The notes beneath the pieces are model-generated. The model saw nothing but the letters and a program-made list of their open reading frames with translations. It made no database searches and had not been told where the DNA came from. 15,102 nt of DNA, taken from an uncultured Bermanella sp. (GTDB lineage Bacteria > Pseudomonadota > Gammaproteobacteria > Pseudomonadales > Oceanobacteraceae). The stretch is taken from NCBI GenBank assembly GCA_913054445.1, contig CAJXIK010000020.1, positions 1 through 15,102 on the forward strand, written 5' to 3'. Every line of letters begins with the position of its first letter. Position 1 is the first letter of the stretch. Positions 1-7,101 of this stretch are shown piece after piece. The translations under genes were made by a program, and so were the position numbers.

Positions 1-40
1 TAAAAATAGCAAAGGGTATAAACAGTGCCCAACGTTTCAT
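1..40 (-). CDS. ccmG: CcmG/DsbE thiol-disulfide oxidoreductase, N-terminal fragment cut by the window edge
   Basis: Reading the minus strand from an ATG at 40-38 gives MKRWALFIPFAIF before the sequence ends. A basic start followed by a hydrophobic membrane anchor is the usual N-terminus of CcmG (DsbE), the periplasm-facing thioredoxin-like protein that reduces apocytochrome c cysteines for heme attachment. An AAGGAA ribosome binding site sits just upstream of the ATG. CcmG is also the expected next gene after ccmF. Only 13 codons are visible, so the thioredoxin CXXC motif cannot be checked. The oddity is the position: ccmF normally abuts or overlaps ccmG, but here about 425 bases of repeat-rich sequence separate them. 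Confidence 0.75.
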   Translation of the reverse strand, partial: MKRWALFIPFAIF

Positions 41-114
41 AAAATTCCTTAATTTCCTGTTCTACAAGCGAATAATTTAAGCGGCGATTTAGAGATTAAA
101 CCCTGCCGGCTTAA

Positions 115-211
115 AATAGTAATGGTTCAGTTTGAGGGCGCTGTAAACCTTCCCTGGGCGCTTCCTTGAAACATCCATGTTTCAAAGACCTCAAACTGAA
201 CCATTACTATT
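115..211. repeat. Inverted-repeat element 1 with nested hairpin
   Basis: The outer arms at 115-137 and 189-211 are a perfect 23-bp inverted repeat. The 51-bp core contains a second perfect palindrome at 166-185 (TTGAAACAT, two-base loop CC, ATGTTTCAA). Read on the minus strand, the core also carries a GGAAGGTTTACAGCGC-like stretch that resembles the core of the next element (276-432). There is no ORF inside. It looks like a non-coding palindromic repeat of the REP/REPIN or MITE kind. As RNA it would form a very stable hairpin within the ccmF-ccmG transcript. Confidence 0.85.
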
Positions 212-275
212 CCAAGCCAAATCGCACATCCGCCGCTAACTCGACGTATAAAGCCCTTTCAGCTGCACAGGCTTA

Positions 276-432
276 GCCCATAGCTGGGTTGGTGGTTGTG
301 AAGGTGTCCGAGGCATCGCTACACGGATGTAGTTTATTAGGGCTTTGCAGGAGCAAAAGCCGATGGATGCCGAATCAAGCCCCCATGGATGGGTTTACGG
401 CGGCCTTCAGAACCGCCAACCCAGCTATGGGC
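276..432. repeat. Inverted-repeat element 2 with a series of GGA-centred hairpins
   Basis: The outer arms at 276-297 and 411-432 pair over 22 bases with one mismatch; the outer 17 (GCCCATAGCTGGGTTGG) are perfect. Between them is a run of small palindromes, each centred on GG or GGA: CTACA-CGGA-TGTAG at 319-332, GCTTTGC-AGGA-GCAAAAGC at 342-360 with one bulge, and CCCAT-GG-ATGGG at 382-393. A further ATGGAT lies at 363-368. Near the right end, GGCGG and CCGCC flank a short loop. The stretch GGGTTTACGGCG after the last hairpin resembles the core of element 1. The element ends about 33 bases past the ccmF stop, so it may act as a terminator, an RNA-stability element or a mobile repeat. No gene is seen here. 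Confidence 0.8.
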
Positions 433-465
433 AGGCACATTCACTAAGAGCTTCTCGGCCTCAAC

Positions 466-2409
466 TTAGGCCACTTTTCTCTGCAAGCGATAGCGTTTAT
501 CGCACACCGCCAGCACACCGCCTAGCCCCATTAAAATAGCCCCCAACCACAACCAGCGCACAAACGGTTTGTAATGAATGCGCACCGCCCAGGCACCGTT
601 GCTGAGCGGTTCACCCAAGGCCACATATAAGTCGCGGAACAAACCGGCATCTATGTCGGCTTCGGTCATCATGTTGCGCTGCACGTTATAATGGCGTTTC
701 TGCGGCTGCATAGTGGTGAATAATTGATCACCATGAAATACTCGGATCTGCGCCTCATCGGCAATAAAGTTGGCACCCTGTACTTTTTTCACGCCATCGA
801 ACACAAAGTGATAACCGGCGGCGTCCACGGTTTGACCCTTGGTTAAACGCACGTCGTGCTCTTGGGTGTAGTTCGAGACGATGCAAATGCCCATGGCCGT
901 CACCGCCACCCCAATGTGGGCGAGGCACATGCCATAGAAGCTGAGCGATTGTTTCTTGAGGCCCTGCCATAATCCGCTGCGGCCATTGGCCTTGCGATAC
1001 ACCTCGAGCACCGTCGCGGCGATCACCCACGAGCTTAACGCCACGCCCAAGGCGATTTGCCACAAAAATTCTCCACCGTATAACAGCGGAAAGATGAACG
1101 ACAGCAGCGCACTCAACAGGGCCGCAGGCCATAACTGAGTGGCCAACCACTTGGCTTCGGTCTGCTTCCAGCGGCTCATCATCCCCATGCTAATAAACAG
1201 CATTAACACCGACATGAGGGGCACAAAGAATAGGTTAAAGAAGGGCGCACCGACGCTGATTTTTTCCGCGAAGAAGTAATCGGCGATCATAGGGTACAGC
1301 GTTCCCAACAACACGGTGGCGGCGGTGACCACCAGCAAGACGTTGTTCAATAATAGGAAGCTCTCTTTTGATATCCAATTAAAGCGCACTCTGGCGGTGA
1401 CAGTGGGGGCTTTGATGGCGTACAGCAACAACGAGCCGCCTATGCTGATAATCAATAAAGTTAATATGAACACGCCGCGGCCCGGGTCGCTGGCAAACGA
1501 GTGTACGCTGTTGAGCACGCCGGAGCGCACCAAGAAGGTTCCCAATAAACTAAGACTAAAGGCAAAGATCGCCAACAACACGGTCCAGCTCTTAAAGGCA
1601 CCGCGCTTCTCGGTGACCGCCAAGGAATGAATGAGGGCGGTGCCCACCAACCAAGGCATGAACGAGGCGTTTTCTACTGGGTCCCAAAACCACCAGCCAC
1701 CCCAGCCAAGTTCGTAATAGGCCCACCAGCTGCCGAGGGCAATGCCCACGGTGAGAAACGCCCAGGCCACGGTGGTCCAAGGGCGTGACCAGCGCGCCCA
1801 AGATGCGTCTAGGCGGCCACTCAATAACGCCGCGATGGCAAACGAGAAGGCCACCGAGAACCCCACATAGCCCATGTACAGCATGGGTGGGTGCACGATT
1901 AAGCCAAAGTCTTGCAATAAGGGGTTTAGGTCGCGGCCATCCATGGGGAAGTTAGGCAGCAGGCGATCGAATGGATTAGAGGTAAACAACATGAACAGCA
2001 GGAAGCCCACGCTGATCATGCCCATCACGGCCAGTGCTCTGGCCAGCATATCGAGGGGCAGGTTGCGGCTAAAGATGCTCACCGCCATGCTCCACACCGA
2101 CAACAACAGCACCCACAATAGCAACGAGCCTTCGTGAGCGCCCCACACGGCGCTGATCTTATACTGCACGGGTAGCTGGCTGTTGGAGTTGGTGGCGATG
2201 TAGGCCACCGAAAAATCATCGTAGACAAAGCTGATGGCTAGGATGACAAAGGACAAGAGCAAGAAGGCAAACTGCCCCCACACCAATGGACGGCACATGA
2301 GCATCCACTGTACGCGCCCGCTACTGGCTCCCAGCAGGGGCACTATGGCCTGCATAACGGCAAATGCCAGGGCCACAATTAAGGCAAAATGACCTAACTC
2401 GGGTAACAT
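466..2409 (-). CDS. ccmF: Cytochrome c heme lyase subunit CcmF
   Basis: CcmF is the large inner-membrane subunit of the System I heme lyase. It takes heme from holo-CcmE and, with CcmH, attaches it to apocytochrome c on the periplasmic side. The 647-residue product has the normal length and is almost entirely hydrophobic segments. The heme-handling WWD signature (GWGGWWFWDPVEN) is at about residues 235-247. Histidines at 173 (IVHPP), 261, 303 and 498 (AHIGV) match the four conserved histidines of the family. The start overlaps the ccmE stop in a TAATG, implying translational coupling. Downstream, the reading direction runs into two inverted-repeat elements before ccmG. Identification is secure. 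Confidence 0.97.
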   Translation of the reverse strand: MLPELGHFALIVALAFAVMQAIVPLLGASSGRVQWMLMCRPLVWGQFAFLLLSFVILAISFVYDDFSVAYIATNSNSQLPVQYKISAVWGAHEGSLLLWVLLLSVWSMAVSIFSRNLPLDMLARALAVMGMISVGFLLFMLFTSNPFDRLLPNFPMDGRDLNPLLQDFGLIVHPPMLYMGYVGFSVAFSFAIAALLSGRLDASWARWSRPWTTVAWAFLTVGIALGSWWAYYELGWGGWWFWDPVENASFMPWLVGTALIHSLAVTEKRGAFKSWTVLLAIFAFSLSLLGTFLVRSGVLNSVHSFASDPGRGVFILTLLIISIGGSLLLYAIKAPTVTARVRFNWISKESFLLLNNVLLVVTAATVLLGTLYPMIADYFFAEKISVGAPFFNLFFVPLMSVLMLFISMGMMSRWKQTEAKWLATQLWPAALLSALLSFIFPLLYGGEFLWQIALGVALSSWVIAATVLEVYRKANGRSGLWQGLKKQSLSFYGMCLAHIGVAVTAMGICIVSNYTQEHDVRLTKGQTVDAAGYHFVFDGVKKVQGANFIADEAQIRVFHGDQLFTTMQPQKRHYNVQRNMMTEADIDAGLFRDLYVALGEPLSNGAWAVRIHYKPFVRWLWLGAILMGLGGVLAVCDKRYRLQRKVA

Positions 2410-2867
2410 TAATAGGCCTCCGTATCTTGATATTTTTTAACAAATTTGGCTTTTTCCATGGCATCGGCCACTTCTGGCGGCATGTAGTTTTCATCGTGCT
2501 TGGCCAACACTTCGCTGGCGATGAACTCGCCGTCGTCGTTGATCTTGCCCAACGCCACGATGCCCTGCTCTTCACGGAACAGGTCGGGGAGGATGCCGGT
2601 GAAACTCAGGGTCACCGCATGGCTGCCGTCACTCACATCGAAGCGCACGGTTAGGTCATCGTCGCTGCGGCGCACACTGCCCGCCACCACCATGCCACCG
2701 GCACGTATGGTTTGCTGCTTAGGGGCCTCCCCGGCGGCAATTTGGCTCGGCGTATAAAACAGATTGATGTTTTCTTTGAGCGCCACCAGCATGAGGGTCA
2801 CCGCCAGGGAGATGCCCCCCAGCATGAACAATATAATCAGCAATTTTTGTTTTCTTTGCGGATGCAT
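2409..2867 (-). CDS. ccmE: Heme chaperone CcmE
   Basis: CcmE is the membrane-anchored periplasmic chaperone that binds heme covalently through a histidine and passes it to the CcmF/H lyase. The 152-residue product has one N-terminal membrane anchor at about residues 8-30 and then a periplasmic beta-barrel domain. The heme-binding motif LAKHDENYMPPE places the covalent histidine at residue 124, with the conserved tyrosine at 128. The charged tail (KKYQDTEAY) is typical. Both ends overlap their neighbours by one base (TAATG with ccmD and with ccmF). A GGAG ribosome site lies upstream of the start. Confidence 0.97.
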   Translation of the reverse strand: MHPQRKQKLLIILFMLGGISLAVTLMLVALKENINLFYTPSQIAAGEAPKQQTIRAGGMVVAGSVRRSDDDLTVRFDVSDGSHAVTLSFTGILPDLFREEQGIVALGKINDDGEFIASEVLAKHDENYMPPEVADAMEKAKFVKKYQDTEAY

Positions 2868-3040
2868 TACGTTTGCTCCCGGCGCAGTTGGCGCTCGATA
2901 TCTTTAATAATTTTTTTACGGGTTAAGGCTGGGCCAATGAAGTTAATGGCGACGATGAGCGCCGCCAAACCGTAGCTCAACCACACGTATTGCCCATGCC
3001 CACCCATGGCGAGGAAGCTGCTGAGGTCATCAAAAAACAT
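2867..3040 (-). CDS. ccmD: CcmD, small heme exporter accessory protein
   Basis: CcmD is a small single-span membrane protein that helps release holo-CcmE from the CcmABC complex. The likely start is the ATG at 3040-3038, giving 57 residues beginning MFFDDLSSFLAMGGHGQYVWLS. It overlaps the ccmC stop as TAATG and has a perfect AGGAGG ribosome site nine bases upstream. A longer frame reaching 3100 adds 20 residues lying wholly inside ccmC and is not needed. The membrane span is near residues 19-37 and is followed by a basic, coiled tail (RKKIIKDIERQLRREQ), the usual CcmD layout. The GGHG..VW motif is typical of the family. Confidence 0.93.
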   Translation of the reverse strand: MFFDDLSSFLAMGGHGQYVWLSYGLAALIVAINFIGPALTRKKIIKDIERQLRREQT

Positions 3041-3819
3041 TATGCGTCGCCTCCTATTTGGCTCTTGTGTTGGCGTGCTTGCACCAGTGCCCTCACCCAT
3101 TTTGTTCTGCGCTCTTTAAGCAGAACCTCATTGCGCGCACGGGCAAATACCCACACCGCAAACCAGCAATAAAATCCGAAAATGGTGAGCACAAGGGGAA
3201 TGAACATCTCGGGGGCCATAGTAGGTTTCTTGCTGAGGGTGATGGTGGCGGGCTGATGCAGGGTATTCCACCACTCGACGCTGTATTTTATCACCGGAAT
3301 GTTAATGCTGCCCACAATGGCCAACAACGCCGCCGCCTTATTGGCCATCTCGTCGTTTTCGATGGCGTTGTAGATGGCGATCACCCCAAAATACAAAAAT
3401 AGCAGAATCAGCATGGAGGTTAATCTGGCATCCCACACCCACCAAGTGCCCCAAGTAGGCTTACCCCAGATCGCGCCGGTGAGTAACGATAAGATGGCCA
3501 GGCTGGCCCCGATGGGGGCGATGACCTTGGCCACCACGAAGGACATTTTCATCTTCCACACTAGGCCCACTAAGCCCGCCACCGCCATCATGATATAGGC
3601 GCTCTGGCTCAACAACGAGGCGGGCACATGCACATAGATGATGCGAAAGCTGTTGCCCTGTAGGTAATCTGCGGGTGCAAAGGCAAGACCCCACACCACA
3701 CCGGTGAGCATCAACACGCTGCCCACCGCCATGCACCATTTGGAGCAAAGCGTGCTAATCTGGTAAAACCACTTGGGTGAGCCCATCTTGTGATACAGGC
3801 GTTTAAGTCTTGTCCACAT
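3040..3819 (-). CDS. ccmC: Heme exporter/transfer protein CcmC
   Basis: CcmC presents heme to CcmE at the outer face of the inner membrane as part of the CcmABCD complex. The 259-residue product has six predicted membrane spans and the family's tryptophan-rich signature WGTWWVWD at about residues 123-130. Two conserved periplasmic-loop histidines, the likely axial heme ligands, are at residue 64 (YVHVPAS) and residue 188 (TLHQP). It starts 26 bases after ccmB, the only loose joint in the operon besides the repeat-filled ccmF-ccmG gap, and its stop overlaps the ccmD start. The C-terminus is basic and cytoplasmic. Confidence 0.97.
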   Translation of the reverse strand: MWTRLKRLYHKMGSPKWFYQISTLCSKWCMAVGSVLMLTGVVWGLAFAPADYLQGNSFRIIYVHVPASLLSQSAYIMMAVAGLVGLVWKMKMSFVVAKVIAPIGASLAILSLLTGAIWGKPTWGTWWVWDARLTSMLILLFLYFGVIAIYNAIENDEMANKAAALLAIVGSINIPVIKYSVEWWNTLHQPATITLSKKPTMAPEMFIPLVLTIFGFYCWFAVWVFARARNEVLLKERRTKWVRALVQARQHKSQIGGDA

Positions 3820-3845
3820 GTTGTCTAAACCTTAAACCTTAATTC

Positions 3846-4508
3846 TTAACGTGCCAAAGAAATACGTAATGCGGCGGCGGCGGCCAGCGGTGCCACCACG
3901 AGGGTAAGCGCCAAATAAGCCCCTAAAAAAGCCATGTGCCCGAGGTAGCTGGTACCCTGCACGCCCGCCTGTACCGCACTGGCGGCAAATATCAATACCG
4001 GTATATATAAAGGCAGGATAAGCAAAGGCATTAACATGCCGCCCTTGCGCAGGCCCACGGTGAGGCCCGCGCCGATGGCCCCCAATAAACTTAAGGTGGG
4101 GGTGGCCAATAATAGGCTTAGTATCAACGGCATGAAGCCGCCATCGGCGAGGCCCAGCATTAATCCCAAGAGCGGCGCGATGAAGGCCAGCGGCAAGCCT
4201 GCCACCAGCCAATGCACCAGCACCTTCACCAACACCATCAACATGGCGGGCTGGGGCATCAACAACATTTGCTCTAGGGAGCCGTCTTCATAGTCGCCCT
4301 TGAACATCAAATCTAGGGATAACAGGGCGGCCAGCAAGGCCCCCACCCAGATGACACCGGCGGCAATGCTTCCCAGTAATGCAGGGTCTGGGCTCACCGC
4401 GAGGGGAAATAGGCTGGCTACCACCATGAAAAACATCAGCGGGTTTAACAAATCGCCACGGCTGCGAAAGGCCAGTAATAAGTCTCGTTTTAATAGTGCT
4501 ATCAACAT
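3846..4508 (-). CDS. ccmB: Heme exporter membrane protein CcmB
   Basis: CcmB is the permease subunit of the CcmAB ABC transporter that releases holo-CcmE from CcmC. The 220-residue product has the family's usual length, six hydrophobic segments, and the early motif RDLLLAFRSRGDLLNPLMFF that marks CcmB. The FKGDYEDGSLEQMLLMP stretch (about residues 70-85) is a conserved cytoplasmic loop facing the ATPase. The start codon lies in the downstream copy of a 14-bp tandem duplication shared with the end of ccmA. The ATG in the upstream copy reads only MLMPLC before a stop, so it cannot make CcmB. Confidence 0.96.
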   Translation of the reverse strand: MLIALLKRDLLLAFRSRGDLLNPLMFFMVVASLFPLAVSPDPALLGSIAAGVIWVGALLAALLSLDLMFKGDYEDGSLEQMLLMPQPAMLMVLVKVLVHWLVAGLPLAFIAPLLGLMLGLADGGFMPLILSLLLATPTLSLLGAIGAGLTVGLRKGGMLMPLLILPLYIPVLIFAASAVQAGVQGTSYLGHMAFLGAYLALTLVVAPLAAAAALRISLAR

Positions 4509-4528
4509 AAGGGCATCAACATAAGGGC
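4501..4528. repeat. 14-bp tandem duplication across the ccmA-ccmB junction
   Basis: The plus-strand unit ATCAACATAAGGGC occurs at 4501-4514 and again, identically, at 4515-4528. On the minus strand it carries the last codons and stop of ccmA and the ATG of ccmB. Removing one copy would restore a layout in which ccmB's ATG TTG A overlaps the ccmA stop by seven bases. This suggests that the present six-base gap arose by a recent slippage duplication. Confidence 0.9.
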
Positions 4529-5196
4529 ATCTCGCTTTCTTGGCCGCCCAGCATGAGGGTCTTCACCGGCACCCGTAAATCGTGGTGGGTGGTGAGAATC
4601 ACTAGCCCGCCCCCTTGCGCGTGTTTAATCACCACCTGTTCAAGTTCGCTCACCCCTTCTTTATCTATGGCGGTAAAGGGTTCGTCTAGTATCCACAGGG
4701 GCTTGTCGGCCAAAAATAGGCGGGCGAGGGCCACTCGGCGCTGCTGACCGGCCGATAGCGCATGGGTCAACAGGTCTTCATAGCCTTTTAAACCGACCTT
4801 TTGTAAAGCCGCATAAATCTCATCCGGGCGGGCGTTCGGGCAAAACCAGGCGAGGTTTTCTTCTGCGCTCAGGCTGCCTTTCACCCCCAGCTGGTGCCCT
4901 AAGTACAGTAGCTGGCTACGGAAATCATGAATCTGCTCGGCCATGGGCTGCCCGTGCCAAAATAGCTGCCCCTCGAACCCCGCCGACAGACCCAACAAAA
5001 TACGCATGAGGCTGCTCTTACCCGCCCCGTTGGGTCCGGCGATGCGCACGATGTCACCCGCAAATAAATCGAAGTCTAGCTGGCAGAACAGCACCCGTTC
5101 GTCACGCTCGCACAATAAGCCACGAGCACTAAGCATGGGCAACTGGCCATTCGCGTTTGGGCTGGCATCGAGGTTGTGAAAATTCTGCCGGGACAA
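4516..5196 (-). CDS. ccmA: Heme exporter ATP-binding protein CcmA
   Basis: CcmA is the cytoplasmic ATPase of the CcmAB transporter. The 226-residue product has all the ABC motifs: Walker A GPNGAGKSS at 54-62, signature LSAGQQRRVA from 147, Walker B LWILDEP at 167-173 with catalytic glutamate 172, and the switch histidine in TTHHD near 204. The start is read as TTG at 5196-5194 because an AAGGAG ribosome site lies eight bases upstream. The next in-frame ATG, at residue 21, has no ribosome site and would trim only an unconserved leader. It is the first gene of the operon and is divergent from fliK. Its last codons and stop lie in a 14-bp tandem duplication. Confidence 0.96.
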   Translation of the reverse strand: MSRQNFHNLDASPNANGQLPMLSARGLLCERDERVLFCQLDFDLFAGDIVRIAGPNGAGKSSLMRILLGLSAGFEGQLFWHGQPMAEQIHDFRSQLLYLGHQLGVKGSLSAEENLAWFCPNARPDEIYAALQKVGLKGYEDLLTHALSAGQQRRVALARLFLADKPLWILDEPFTAIDKEGVSELEQVVIKHAQGGGLVILTTHHDLRVPVKTLMLGGQESEMPLC

Positions 5197-5204
5197 ATCC
5201 CCTT

Positions 5205-5210
5205 CTCCTT
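5205..5210 (-). promoter_or_regulatory. Ribosome binding site that decides the TTG start of ccmA
   Basis: The minus strand reads AAGGAG eight bases before TTG at 5196-5194. No other plausible site serves the downstream ATG at residue 21, so the TTG start is preferred. Confidence 0.7.
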
Positions 5211-5291
5211 AGTATTTCCGTTCTAATATCAGATTAGCGCTTAAATATTGAGCCACATGGCCGATAACTCACTACCAGCCCAACGGCGCGC

Positions 5292-5297
5292 ATTATA
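5292..5297 (-). promoter_or_regulatory. Candidate -10 box for the ccm operon
   Basis: A perfect TATAAT is read on the minus strand about 95 bases before the ccmA start, in the 176-base divergent gap between ccmA and fliK. No convincing TTGACA-like -35 was found at 16-18 bases, so the call rests on the -10 box and its location only. Confidence 0.4.
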
Positions 5298-5322
5298 TAC
5301 AAATAATGCCTGTATAGGCCTG

Positions 5323-5334
5323 ATTGTTAACAAT
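5323..5334. promoter_or_regulatory. Perfect 12-bp palindrome in the ccmA-fliK divergent gap
   Basis: ATTGTTAACAAT is its own reverse complement. It lies about 26 bases upstream of the candidate ccmA -10 box and about 38 bases before the fliK start. A second, shorter palindrome (GCCT-GTAT-AGGC) lies at 5308-5319. Either could be an operator; the binding protein is unknown. It does not fit the TTGAT-N4-ATCAA pattern of FNR/Anr. Confidence 0.35.
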
Positions 5335-5372
5335 AATTCCCCCGACACGAGCCAAAAAACACAGTCAAAAGA

Positions 5373-7079
5373 ATGAAACTAGAACCGACTATCAGCAAAG
5401 TCACACCTCCTACAGGGGCAACGCCGAAGCAGGCCAACCCCACGGGCGACCCTGTGCCCAGCGCCGAGATGACGCGCCAGCGGCAATTGCACGCGCTCAT
5501 AAATACTTGGGCCAAGGTGGAAGCCAGCCAATTGTTAAGCCCCAGCAAGACCCAGCAGGCGCTGGCATCCTTGCTTAATAGTACGCAGCCACCGGCAGCC
5601 AGCCCGCTAAAAGCCGCTTCCGAGCCACTACAACTGGCCCAAATTCAACTAAAAACCGCCGCTGGCCTCATTCATATTTTAAGCCCACGACTCTATGACA
5701 AGGGCAGCCTGCTGTTAATTTCGCAAGATGCGCAGGGCCGCTGGCAATTGCAAACCAGTGCCCTTACCCCTAGGTTGTCTTTGACGGCCTTAAGCCATCA
5801 GTACCGAGACTTACCCCTCAACGCCCGCGCATCCTTGCCATTGAAAGCGGAGACTCCCCTACCTGCCCCCCCATCCATGCTGCACAGCGATCTGCCTTTG
5901 GATGTTAAATTGGTCAAAAAAGCCCTGGATTTGAGCGGCCAGTTTTTTGAAAGAAACCTACGCCAGCCGCCAGCGGCCACTCCCACCGTTCCCACCGCCG
6001 CTCTCACCACGCAGGCCAGCAGACAACCCAATACTAGCAAAAACAGCGCGCCCTTCGACATTAAGCAAGGCCTCATAAAGGTTGAGTCGCAGCTGCAAGA
6101 GTGGATCAAAGCATTGCCGGTTAGTTTGAATAAAACCACCAGCCAACCCGCCCAGCTAAGCCAAGCCAAGCCAAGCCAAGCAAAAATAGCCGACAGCCTT
6201 GGGCCTAAGGCCAGCCAACCTAATCAACCTAATCACTTCAGCCATTCCAGCCCGCAAGCCGCCAATCAAGACGGCAAGGCATGGTTAATTGAACTGCAAA
6301 GCCAATTATTTAAAGCGTGGCAGGCGCAAGTTGCTCACAGTGATGGGCGGCCGCAAATTAATGTCCCACAACCCATTCAAAGCGGCGTAAACAGCGCCAT
6401 ACAGGGAGAGCATCAAGGGGCGCTAAAGCACGATAAAATGAAACCCGAGCAGCTATTGGCATGGCTGCTGGCCCCCAAGCCGCCCGCCAGCCCCAAGGCC
6501 CTCGCGCTGTGGCCTGAAAATTTAAGCGCCCAACAACAGGTTCACAAGCTGCTGCACAGCATGCTACTGAGCGTCGCCGAGCAGCCCGCATCGCCTGATG
6601 ACAGCGGCGACAAACTGCTGCGCCAGTTACAGCAGGTGAGCCAGAGCCTGTCACGCATGCAGGGGGAGCAGATCAATAATCGCCTAGTGATGCAGCAGCA
6701 ACCCGACAACCTGAGCCTAAATTTCTCGCTGCCCTACTTACATCAGCACGCCATGCACTGGTGTGAACTGGAGCTGTCACAAGAATCGAAGAGCGCCGCG
6801 CATAAACATCAGGCGCTGGGCTGGCACTTGGTATTGCGCTTTGCGCAAGGGGAAGAAGGGGCCTTTGCCATCGAGAGCCACCTGAGTGGCCAGCAATTGC
6901 AACTAACATTATGGGCACAGCAGCGAGAGGCGCTGGCCAACTTGCAGCAACACTCCCCTCTGCTGCGCCACAAGTTAACGGCGGCGGGGTTTCAGGTGGA
7001 GAATATCCAAAGCAAACGGGGCAATCCAAGCAAGAATAGTCGCCAAGTTCATCAATCCATGATCGACGTACACACTTAA
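5373..7079 (+). CDS. FliK-like flagellar hook-length control protein
   Basis: The 568-residue product is poor in complexity and rich in Gln, Ala, Pro, Ser and Leu for most of its length, as expected of the FliK molecular ruler, which is secreted during hook assembly. The C-terminal part, about residues 430-545, resembles the hook-length control domain (Flg_hook): LSLNFSLPYL, then a hydrophobic WHLVLRFAQGEEGAFAIESHLSGQQLQLTLWAQQ, and then RHKLTAAGFQVENIQ. It is followed 22 bases later by a FlhB-C-like gene, the natural partner of FliK in export-specificity switching. The ribosome site is weak (AAAAGA). It could be a FliK paralogue rather than the main hook ruler, because no flagellar cluster is seen here. 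An AAGCC repeat tract lies near residue 265. Confidence 0.75.
   Translation: MKLEPTISKVTPPTGATPKQANPTGDPVPSAEMTRQRQLHALINTWAKVEASQLLSPSKTQQALASLLNSTQPPAASPLKAASEPLQLAQIQLKTAAGLIHILSPRLYDKGSLLLISQDAQGRWQLQTSALTPRLSLTALSHQYRDLPLNARASLPLKAETPLPAPPSMLHSDLPLDVKLVKKALDLSGQFFERNLRQPPAATPTVPTAALTTQASRQPNTSKNSAPFDIKQGLIKVESQLQEWIKALPVSLNKTTSQPAQLSQAKPSQAKIADSLGPKASQPNQPNHFSHSSPQAANQDGKAWLIELQSQLFKAWQAQVAHSDGRPQINVPQPIQSGVNSAIQGEHQGALKHDKMKPEQLLAWLLAPKPPASPKALALWPENLSAQQQVHKLLHSMLLSVAEQPASPDDSGDKLLRQLQQVSQSLSRMQGEQINNRLVMQQQPDNLSLNFSLPYLHQHAMHWCELELSQESKSAAHKHQALGWHLVLRFAQGEEGAFAIESHLSGQQLQLTLWAQQREALANLQQHSPLLRHKLTAAGFQVENIQSKRGNPSKNSRQVHQSMIDVHT
6158..6181 (+). repeat. Pentanucleotide repeat (AAGCC) inside the fliK-like gene
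   Basis: AAGCC is repeated four full times plus AAGC. It encodes part of the SQAKPSQAK stretch in the low-complexity region. The unit length is not a multiple of three, so gain or loss of one unit would shift the frame and truncate the protein before its C-terminal hook-length domain. Confidence 0.75.
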
Positions 7080-7101
7080 CAATATATAGATGGAGGAGAG
7101 T

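Noticed and set aside
345..539. 64-codon plus-strand frame
   Set aside because: It overlaps inverted-repeat element 2 and the antisense end of ccmF, and has no domain or ribosome site.
3041..3100. Longer CcmD start
   Set aside because: The extra 20 residues lie within ccmC, while the ATG at 3040 has a perfect AGGAGG and the operon's usual TAATG overlap.
5323..5334. FNR/Anr box upstream of ccmA
   Set aside because: The palindrome ATTGTTAACAAT does not fit TTGAT-N4-ATCAA.
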